Below, one piece after another: positions 5,980 through 9,955 of a stretch of 9,955 nt of DNA. The notes beneath the pieces are model-generated. The model saw nothing but the letters and a program-made list of their open reading frames with translations, searched no databases and was not told the origin of the DNA. Each line of letters opens with the position of its first letter. Position 1 is the first letter of the stretch. The position numbers and the translations under genes were made by a program. This stretch comes from JAUSKF01 sp964545345 (lineage in GTDB: Bacteria > Patescibacteriota > Minisyncoccia > UBA6257 > WO2-44-18): the NCBI GenBank assembly GCA_964545345.1, contig CAZJFE010000026.1, positions 1 to 9,955 of the forward strand, in the 5' to 3' direction.

Positions 5980-6198
5980 ATGCCTAATGACATGCCCGGC
6001 GATGCGCCCAAAGCGGTCTGTGTTTTCAGGTGTAAAGGCAAAACGGAGATTTTGGATATTCCCACGAAGTTATTTGAGGAATTGATCCGGACGGGATTTG
6101 CTAAAAAAAAGCTACTGACCAAAATTCTTGCCAGGGCGTGCGCTAAATATGGGGTTTCGGTGGAGTCCGTTGAGCGGTACCTGATTGAAGATTGTTAA
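5980..6198 (+). CDS. Small protein of unknown function (72 aa)
   Basis: I do not recognise this protein. It is compact and soluble-looking, with strand-like VCVFRCKGKTEILDI at 13-27 and helices at about 28-40 (TKLFEELIRTGFA) and 43-56 (KLLTKILARACAKYG). A final helix, SVESVERYLIEDC, closes it. Cys residues occur at 14, 18, 54 and 72, with no clear metal-binding spacing. The start at 5980 is supported by AGGGGA upstream; a second ATG lies at 5992. A terminator begins 11 nt past the stop, which supports a real transcribed gene. The gene stands alone between the gatCA operon and the tRNA-Asp region. Confidence 0.65.
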   Translation: MPNDMPGDAPKAVCVFRCKGKTEILDIPTKLFEELIRTGFAKKKLLTKILARACAKYGVSVESVERYLIEDC

Positions 6199-6209
6199 AG
6201 GGCTGAAGC

Positions 6210-6236
6210 AAAGCCGCTCCTATGAGCGGCTTTTCC
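6210..6236 (+). terminator. Rho-independent terminator after the gene at 5980
   Basis: A 10-bp perfect stem, AAAGCCGCTC (6210-6219) with GAGCGGCTTT (6224-6233), has a CTAT loop and is followed by TTTTCC. The T run is short but the stem is strong. The A tract on the other side lets it act in both directions. Confidence 0.85.
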
Positions 6237-6241
6237 ATGCG

Positions 6242-6253
6242 GCGCGGTGGACG
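6242..6253. repeat. Direct repeat of the tRNA-Asp 3' end (copy 1 of 2)
   Basis: GCGCGGTGGACG occurs here and at 6408-6419, where it is the 3' end of tRNA-Asp (acceptor stem and start of the T stem). After an extra TT this copy continues GGGACT, close to the tRNA's GGACT. Duplication of a tRNA 3' end is the usual mark of an attachment site, but the enclosed segment is only about 155 bp and encodes no integrase. It may be a remnant, or a tRNA fragment copied by another route. Confidence 0.6.
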
Positions 6254-6255
6254 TT

Positions 6256-6367
6256 GGGACTACCCTCGCTTTGCTCGGTCGAACACCGTCAAAACCCCGG
6301 CCCCCGTTTCGGACACCAAAGGTTTCCGAATCCTTCCTGATCGGGGTTTTGGCTCAGTTCGAGTCCC
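6256..6367. other. Nested inverted repeats; possible structured RNA or tRNA-derived element
   Basis: Four stems nest around one axis. They are GGGAC/GTCCC (6256-6260 with 6363-6367), TCGAAC/GTTCGA (6279-6284 with 6357-6362), GTCAAAACCCCG with CGGGGTTTTGGC (6288-6299 with 6342-6353; 12 bp including one G-T) and TTCGGA/TCCGAA (6308-6313 with 6325-6330). A bulge at 6261-6278 and a 3x3 internal loop interrupt them. The right side carries GTTCGAGTCCC, the T-arm text of tRNA-Asp, in inverted orientation. An ORF can be drawn through this stretch but it runs through the tRNA and is not a gene. I see no promoter in it. Its strand and function are unknown. Confidence 0.5.
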
Positions 6368-6410
6368 GCATTAATAAAGACCCCCTAATTAGGGGGTCTT
6401 TATTAATGCG
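6367..6410. terminator. 44-bp perfect palindrome; bidirectional terminator after tRNA-Asp
   Basis: Positions 6367-6388 are the exact reverse complement of 6389-6410. The core AGACCCCCT/AGGGGGTCT with an AATT loop is followed on each strand by TTATT, so it can act as an intrinsic terminator both ways. On the minus strand it lies directly after tRNA-Asp and includes the last two bases of that gene. The outer ATTAAT and GC symmetry is more than a terminator needs. Confidence 0.85.
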
Positions 6411-6482
6411 CGGTGGACGGGACTCGAACCCGCGATCTCCGCCGTGACAGGGCGGCGCTTTAGCCAGCTAAGCTACCACCGC
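6409..6482 (-). tRNA. tRNA-Asp (anticodon GTC)
   Basis: Read on the minus strand the cloverleaf is complete. The acceptor stem is GCGGTGG with CCACCGC, and the D arm is GCTT...AAGC. The anticodon stem is CCGCC/GGCGG around loop CTGTCAC (anticodon at 6446-6448). The T arm is GCGGG, TTCGAGT, CCCGT with one G-U pair. The discriminator base is G (6409), as expected for Asp. The CCA tail is not encoded; CATT follows. A promoter lies upstream at 6493-6521 and a palindromic terminator directly follows. Confidence 0.95.
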
Positions 6483-6492
6483 ATTACTGCAC

Positions 6493-6521
6493 ATTGTAAC
6501 CCAATTTTTTTAAATAGTCCA
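6493..6521 (-). promoter_or_regulatory. Promoter for tRNA-Asp
   Basis: On the minus strand TGGACT (6521-6516) stands 17 bp before TACAAT (6498-6493). Ten nt separate the -10 from the tRNA start at 6482, which suits a short 5' leader. The -35 lies in the left arm of the hairpin at the murD end, right beside the murD stop codon. Confidence 0.55.
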
Positions 6522-6545
6522 CTATAATTGACGGACTATTTTTTT
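6512..6545 (+). terminator. Hairpin at the murD 3' end with its T run on the plus strand
   Basis: A 9-bp stem, AAATAGTCC (6512-6520) with GGACTATTT (6533-6541), has a 12-nt loop holding the murD stop codon (6522-6524 on the complement). The seven Ts (6539-6545) follow the stem on the plus strand. On the minus strand, the direction of murD, the stem is followed by TTT and then an A run. It is therefore a better terminator for antisense transcripts than for murD. Confidence 0.5.
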
Positions 6546-7733
6546 AAATTGATTACCGCGATCCGCGTAGTCTTTGAACATATCAAAGCTGGCCGCGCCG
6601 GGGGAGAAGAGGACATTAACGAACGACGAACGACGAACGACAAGAGATTTCGTTATCTTGCGTGCCTGCTGAACGGCCTCTTCCAAACTTTTTACATTTT
6701 TAATTTTCAATTTTAAACTTCTAACTGCCTTGGCGATTTTATCTTTATTTTCTCCCATTAAAATCACCATTCTTATGTTTCCTGATTTTTTAATCGCCTC
6801 TGCTAGCGGTTTGTAGTTGAGATTTTTATCTTTTCCTCCGGCAATTAGGACCGTCGGATATTTGGAAGAGTGCAGGACGGCCGCGGCCGATGTTTGCGGA
6901 TTGGTGCTGGCCGAATCATTTATAAAACGGACGCTATTTTTTTCCCGGACCAGCTCCATCCGGTGCTCCACGCCTTTGAATTCCCGCACTGCTTGGTGGA
7001 TTTTGGCCGACGAACATCCCAGATAGGCCGCCGCCGCCGAAGCTAACACCAGATTTTTTTTCAGACCGAATGGCTCACCGGCGAGGCCGATCTTTTTTCC
7101 GTGGCTATAGCCGGCGATTTTTGAAGAAAGCTGGTTGTCTTTGAAATAAAACACGGCGTCCGATTTTTTCTGGAAGCGCGAGATATTGGCTTTCGCGTCC
7201 AGATATTCGGCCATATTTTTATGAACATCCATATGATCGGGGAAAATATCCGTGACTAAGGCGACCTGTGGAGATTTTTTAAGATCCCAGAGTTGGAAAC
7301 TGGAAAGCTCCAGAATTACCAGGCTATTCTTTTTGACCTTAGAAAGAATTTCCAGCGGAGATTTTCCAATATTGCCGGCTAGCAGAACGGGGTGGCTGCA
7401 TTTTTTCAAAATGTTGTAGAGAATCGTGGAGGTAGTGCCCTTGCCTTTGGTGCCGGTCACGCCGATGATTGTAGCCGGGCAAAGATCAAAAAATAATTTT
7501 GTAGCGCTAGAAAACTTTACTCCCGCTTTGATTGCCTTTTGGATTTGCGAAAGATTCAGCGGCACGCCGGGGGAGCGGAAGCATAAATCAAAATCCCCCA
7601 GATCTTTCAGGTAATTTTTACCCTGCTTCTGATCTAAAACGGCGATTTCCGCTTTTTTGTATTTAGGATATTTTTTTAGGAACTTCAGAAGGGATTTGCC
7701 CTCGCGTCTGTATCCCAATATGGCAATCTTCAT
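6522..7733 (-). CDS. murD: UDP-N-acetylmuramoylalanine--D-glutamate ligase MurD
   Basis: MurD adds D-Glu to UDP-MurNAc-L-Ala in the cytoplasm during peptidoglycan synthesis. The N-terminal Rossmann-like domain (1-85) is followed by the P-loop GVTGTKGKGTTS (91-102), LELSSFQL (141-148) and FPDHMD (164-169). The lysine that is carbamylated in the family is in DAKANIS (K181). EHRME (256-260), NDSASTN (272-278), GGKDKN (299-304) and FSPGAASFDMF...DRG (376-393) complete the set. At 403 residues it is shorter than the usual 430-450. The middle region between DNQL (199) and LASAAAA (230) is cut down, and the family HNxxN motif reads GLKKN, losing the His and first Asn. Residues about 364-372 (SLVVRRSSF) come from a heptamer repeat. 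Positions 7736-7740 give GAGGT, very close to the ATG. The gene is divergent from the gene at 7758. Confidence 0.95.
   Translation of the reverse strand: MKIAILGYRREGKSLLKFLKKYPKYKKAEIAVLDQKQGKNYLKDLGDFDLCFRSPGVPLNLSQIQKAIKAGVKFSSATKLFFDLCPATIIGVTGTKGKGTTSTILYNILKKCSHPVLLAGNIGKSPLEILSKVKKNSLVILELSSFQLWDLKKSPQVALVTDIFPDHMDVHKNMAEYLDAKANISRFQKKSDAVFYFKDNQLSSKIAGYSHGKKIGLAGEPFGLKKNLVLASAAAAYLGCSSAKIHQAVREFKGVEHRMELVREKNSVRFINDSASTNPQTSAAAVLHSSKYPTVLIAGGKDKNLNYKPLAEAIKKSGNIRMVILMGENKDKIAKAVRSLKLKIKNVKSLEEAVQQARKITKSLVVRRSSFVNVLFSPGAASFDMFKDYADRGNQFKKIVRQL
6615..6642. repeat. Heptamer tandem repeat (AACGACG/A) inside murD
   Basis: AACGACG (6622-6628), AACGACG (6629-6635) and AACGACA (6636-6642) are preceded by a partial unit ATTAACG (6615-6621). 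The murD strand reads GTCGTTC units, encoding VVRRSSF. The three intact copies total 21 nt, or seven codons. That matches the apparent extra length between the helix EEAVQQARK and the conserved LFSPG. Confidence 0.85.
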
Positions 7734-7741
7734 TTACCTCA

Positions 7742-7758
7742 CTATATAATAGAGTGCA
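7742..7758. promoter_or_regulatory. Shared divergent promoter between murD and the sugar-epimerase gene
   Basis: The near-palindrome CTATATAATAG spans 7742-7752. On the plus strand TATAAT (7745-7750) is a perfect -10 box followed by 7 nt and the ATG at 7758. On the minus strand TATTAT (7751-7746) precedes murD's ATG (7733) by 12 nt. No good -35 box is seen for either direction. Both messages would have little or no leader, and the two start sites share the same DNA. Confidence 0.55.
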
Positions 7759-8684
7759 TGACCATTCTAGTTACCGGAGGAGCGGGATTTCTTGGAAGCC
7801 ATCTTTGCGAGTATTTACTCAAGAAGGGCGAGCGGGTGATTTGTCTGGATAATTTTTTTACCGGATCACTTCGGAACATTCAACATTTAACGTCTAACCA
7901 GAACTTTCGTCTGATTGAAGCCGACATCATCAACCCTTTTGAGATAGACGAGAAGGTGGACCAGGTTTACAACTTGGCCTGCCCCGCTTCACCAGTGCAC
8001 TATCAGTTCAATCCTATTCGCACAGTGAAGGCGAATACTATTGGCGTGATTAATGTTTTAGGTCTCGCGAAAAGGCATAAAGCTCGGGTTTTCCAGGCCT
8101 CCACCTCGGAAGTTTATGGGGATCCTCTGGAGCATCCTCAAAAAGAATCTTACCGAGGCAACGTGAACACCATCGGTCCGCGCGCTTGTTATGACGAAGG
8201 AAAACGCGTGGCGGAAACTCTATTTTTTGATTATCACCGATCCCATGGAATGGAAATCCGGATAGCTAGAATTTTTAACACTTACGGGCCAAGGATGGCG
8301 AAAAATGACGGACGGGTCGTTTCTAATTTTATAGTGCAGGCGTTGGCCGGAGATGACATTACTATCTATGGTGATGGCAATCAGACCCGTTCATTTTGTT
8401 ATGTTTCAGATTTGGTAGAGGGATTTCATCGGCTGATGAATTCCGATACCACCGGTCCGGTGAATTTGGGCAATCCCGGCGAATTTACTATGAAAGAATT
8501 GGCGGAGAAGGTGATTGCCCTGACCGGTTCAAAATCAAAAATTATTTATAAACCCTTGCCGGAAGACGATCCCCGTCAGCGTAAGCCGGATATTTCTTTA
8601 GCAAAAGCTAAACTCGGTTGGGAACCGAAAATAGTTTTGGAAGAAGGCCTAAAAGACACGATTGCCTACTTCCGAAATTTGTGA
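7758..8684 (+). CDS. UDP-glucuronate decarboxylase (UDP-xylose synthase)-like NAD-dependent epimerase/dehydratase
   Basis: This is a short-chain dehydrogenase/reductase of the extended type. It probably converts UDP-glucuronate to UDP-xylose with a bound NAD+ that is recycled. Visible motifs are the Rossmann glycine loop TGGAGFLGSH (6-15) and DNFFTGS (31-37). LACPASPVHYQFNPIRTVKA (73-92) is characteristic of the UDP-xylose synthase subgroup. STSEVYGDP (115-123) and the catalytic YDEGK (Y145, K149) follow, then ARIFNTYGPRM. The 308-residue length fits the bacterial enzymes, which lack the membrane anchor of animal forms. The ATG has no Shine-Dalgarno sequence but a perfect -10 box 7 nt away. 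Codons 40-48 overlap a possible diverged heptamer array. The product would feed a surface polysaccharide, but no glycosyltransferase is nearby. Related UDP-4-keto enzymes are the main alternative. Confidence 0.9.
   Translation: MTILVTGGAGFLGSHLCEYLLKKGERVICLDNFFTGSLRNIQHLTSNQNFRLIEADIINPFEIDEKVDQVYNLACPASPVHYQFNPIRTVKANTIGVINVLGLAKRHKARVFQASTSEVYGDPLEHPQKESYRGNVNTIGPRACYDEGKRVAETLFFDYHRSHGMEIRIARIFNTYGPRMAKNDGRVVSNFIVQALAGDDITIYGDGNQTRSFCYVSDLVEGFHRLMNSDTTGPVNLGNPGEFTMKELAEKVIALTGSKSKIIYKPLPEDDPRQRKPDISLAKAKLGWEPKIVLEEGLKDTIAYFRNL
7875..7902. repeat. Possible diverged heptamer array (AAC-N4) inside the epimerase gene
   Basis: AACATTC, AACATTT, AACGTCT and AACCAGA follow at exact 7-bp steps. 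The first three bases are constant and the rest vary. The encoded stretch (NIQHLTSNQ) aligns with normal family members without extra length, so it may be chance. Confidence 0.3.
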
Positions 8685-8690
8685 TATTTT
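8662..8690 (+). promoter_or_regulatory. Candidate promoter for coaD
   Basis: TTGCCT (8662-8667), a 17-bp spacer and TATTTT (8685-8690) lie at the end of the epimerase gene and its stop codon. A start near 8697 would leave a leader of about 30 nt carrying the Shine-Dalgarno AAAGGAGG. Confidence 0.4.
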
Positions 8691-8726
8691 ATTTGCGTTA
8701 GCCGAACATTGAAAAAGGAGGACGCG

Positions 8727-9236
8727 ATGAAAGAGACTAAAGCGATTTACGGTGGCACGTTTGATCCGCCTACTTACGGTCATTTTTGGATGATTGAACA
8801 GGGCGCGAAGTTGTTTGATCAACTCGTAGTCGCGGTGGCCGTCAATCCGCACAAGAAATGTCTATTCACTCCGGAAGAGCGGGTAGAAATGCTGCAGAAG
8901 GGTATGGTGCTTCCGGAAAACGTTCAGGTAGTCACAATGAACGCTGGACTTCTGGTATCCAACGCATTTGCGCTTGGCGCCAATTTTATTCTTAGGGGAA
9001 TCAGGAGTACGACTGATTTCGTTTATGAATACGGCATGCGGAATGTTAATCGTGATATCAACTCTTCGATAGAAACTGTTTTTCTGACCCCTCCTCGAGA
9101 AATAGCGGAAGTAAGCTCCAGCATGGTCAAAGAACTCGTCCGGGCTGATGGAGGAGTGAAATTCATTCTCAAATATGCCCCGACGTTTGTTTGCTCTAGG
9201 CTTCTCCAGGAGGTGCAGAATGCAAAACAAAAGTAG
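8727..9236 (+). CDS. coaD: Phosphopantetheine adenylyltransferase
   Basis: CoaD transfers AMP from ATP to 4'-phosphopantetheine, the next-to-last step of coenzyme A synthesis. The nucleotidyltransferase signature GGTFDPPTYGHFWMI (residues 9-23) carries the TxGH-type motif. ILRGIRSTTDFVYEYGMRNVNRD matches the family RGxRxxxDFxYE block, followed by ETVFLTP and the SSSMVKEL segment. The length of 169 aa is slightly above the common 155-165. I chose ATG 8727 over TTG 8709 because AAAGGAGG (8714-8721) sits five nt before it. The last 17 nt overlap the next gene, so the two are coupled. CoA genes are often missing in Patescibacteria, so the presence of coaD suggests import of a pantetheine precursor or a fuller pathway elsewhere. 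Confidence 0.93.
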   Translation: MKETKAIYGGTFDPPTYGHFWMIEQGAKLFDQLVVAVAVNPHKKCLFTPEERVEMLQKGMVLPENVQVVTMNAGLLVSNAFALGANFILRGIRSTTDFVYEYGMRNVNRDINSSIETVFLTPPREIAEVSSSMVKELVRADGGVKFILKYAPTFVCSRLLQEVQNAKQK

Positions 9237-9867
9237 GCAATTGTGGAGAGAGATGTGGAGGCGGTTAAGTAGTCCTGGTGGACTTACCGAGATTTGTGAG
9301 GACTATGCCCTGCTTCGCTTGGTTGCCGAGTATTGTCAGCCCAGACGCTTCTATCACACCACGGACCACATTGAGCATTGCATCGCGGAGTTTGATGAAG
9401 CGCGGCATTTGGCGGCCAATCCGACCGAAGTTGAATTCGCGCTTTGGTTTCATGATGCCGTTTACGATCCGATGAAGAAGGACAACGAAGAGCAGAGCGT
9501 TCTATTTGCTCTGGAGATCGGACGCGAGTGCGGTGTATCGGAAGATTTTCTTCAGCGTGTTGGCGCGCTTATTATGGAGACTAAGCACTCATCCATTCCT
9601 GATAACGACGATGGCCAGCTGATTGTGGATATTGATCTCGCCATCCTAGGCCAACCGGACGAGGCGTTTGATAAGTACGAAGAAAACATCCGGAAGGAAT
9701 ATAGTTTTGTGCCGGAGGACGTGTTTAAAGTCAGGCAAGCGGAGATCCTTCAGTCCTTTCTGGATCGCCCGTCAATTTACTACATCGAATTTTTTCGTCA
9801 GAAGTACGAAGCCCAAGCCCGCAGAAATCTTCAGCGGTCAATCCAAAAACTCAAAAGCCCCGGATAA
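9220..9867 (+). CDS. HD-superfamily metal-dependent phosphohydrolase (COG4339-like, 215 aa)
   Basis: The sequence carries the HD pattern in order: YHTTDHI (H46, H50), WFHDAVYD with the H78-D79 doublet, KDNEEQSV (NE at 89-90), METKHS (H123) and a distal acidic IVDIDLAILG (D137, D139). Together with R.EY...P near 158-165 this resembles the predicted phosphohydrolases of COG4339, whose substrate is not established. The protein should be soluble. The start at ATG 9220 is fixed by AGGAGGTG (9208-9215) five nt upstream; the longer ORF from 9175 would lie mostly in coaD. It overlaps coaD by 17 nt, so a link to nucleotide or CoA metabolism is possible but only inferred. The TAA stop lies in the loop of the terminator that follows. 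Confidence 0.88.
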   Translation: MQNKSRQLWREMWRRLSSPGGLTEICEDYALLRLVAEYCQPRRFYHTTDHIEHCIAEFDEARHLAANPTEVEFALWFHDAVYDPMKKDNEEQSVLFALEIGRECGVSEDFLQRVGALIMETKHSSIPDNDDGQLIVDIDLAILGQPDEAFDKYEENIRKEYSFVPEDVFKVRQAEILQSFLDRPSIYYIEFFRQKYEAQARRNLQRSIQKLKSPG

Positions 9868-9877
9868 GGGGCTTTTT
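9853..9877 (+). terminator. Rho-independent terminator between the HD gene and tRNA-Lys, probably bidirectional
   Basis: A 9-bp stem, AAAAGCCCC (9853-9861) with GGGGCTTTT (9868-9876), has a 6-nt loop GGATAA containing the HD gene's stop. Five Ts (9873-9877) follow on the plus strand. On the minus strand GGGGCTTTT gives a T run for the convergent tRNA-Lys. Confidence 0.92.
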
Positions 9878-9883
9878 ATTTTG

Positions 9884-9954
9884 TGCCCCCACATGGAATC
9901 GAACCATGGTCAACTGCTTAAAAGGCAGCTGCTTTACCATTAAGCTATGGGGGC
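9884..9954 (-). tRNA. tRNA-Lys (anticodon TTT)
   Basis: The minus strand gives acceptor stem GCCCCCA with TGGGGGC and discriminator A. The D arm is GCTT...AAGC. The anticodon stem is GCTGC/GCAGT around loop CTTTTAA (anticodon complement of 9920-9922). The T arm is CATGG, TTCGATT, CCATG. CCA is not encoded; CAAAA follows. The gene starts one base from the window edge, so its promoter is outside. Confidence 0.94.
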
Positions 9955-9955
9955 G

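Noticed and set aside
6247..6447. A 66-codon plus-strand ORF ending in RGGRDSNPRSPP
   Set aside because: It runs through the palindrome and antisense through the tRNA-Asp gene. The RDSNPR-type ending is the well-known false translation of tRNA antisense.
757..8684. Recoded UGA (glycine) as in Gracilibacteria/Absconditabacteria
   Set aside because: TGA ends two clear genes (3366-3368 and 8682-8684) and no in-frame TGA interrupts any conserved gene.
9668..9943. A plus-strand ORF ending HMESNHGQLLKRQLLYH
   Set aside because: It overlaps the HD gene out of frame and then reads antisense through tRNA-Lys.

Overview
The gene set, the compact genes and the absence of any UGA-as-sense codon suggest a Candidate Phyla Radiation (Patescibacteria) bacterium, perhaps of the Parcubacteria type. 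TGA ends the PDZ and sugar-epimerase genes, so the standard bacterial code applies and the UGA-Gly lineages are unlikely. This placement is an inference from content and style, not a phylogenetic result.

Layout from left to right. At 3-407 is the 3' end of a prepilin peptidase gene. A short spacer follows, bounded by a 13-bp inverted repeat, then a 70-residue membrane protein (523-735) and NAD-dependent DNA ligase ligA (757-2814). A promoter at the ligA end drives a two-gene membrane operon: a two-helix PDZ protein (2865-3368) and a 65-residue membrane protein (3365-3562). That operon ends in a strong terminator. Next come gatC and gatA, for tRNA-dependent Gln/Asn formation, with no gatB in the window, and a membrane-anchored protein with a HEPN-like RNxxxQ motif (5393-5932). 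A small unknown gene (5980-6198) ends at a terminator. About 210 bp of unusual repeat-rich DNA (roughly 6238-6428) then runs into tRNA-Asp (minus strand). murD (minus) is divergent from a UDP-glucuronate decarboxylase-like gene (plus) across a shared AT-rich promoter. The window closes with coaD, an overlapping HD-family phosphohydrolase gene, and tRNA-Lys (minus).

Functionally this is housekeeping: DNA joining, peptidoglycan precursor synthesis, amidotransferase translation support, CoA synthesis, nucleotide-sugar metabolism and pilus maturation. No defence or mobile gene was recognised.

The most unusual signals are not genes. (1) A heptanucleotide tandem repeat family (consensus AACGAC plus one variable base) lies inside coding regions: twice in ligA, once in murD, and possibly as a diverged relative in the sugar-epimerase gene. 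Its period of 7 is not a multiple of 3, yet the copies keep the frame open. (2) The 3' end of tRNA-Asp is partly duplicated 166 bp away, flanking nested stems and a 44-bp perfect palindrome. (3) Perfect or near-perfect -10 boxes lie 5-7 nt before start codons that lack Shine-Dalgarno sequences, suggesting leaderless mRNAs. (4) Stop codons lie in the loops of hairpins or terminators at three gene ends.
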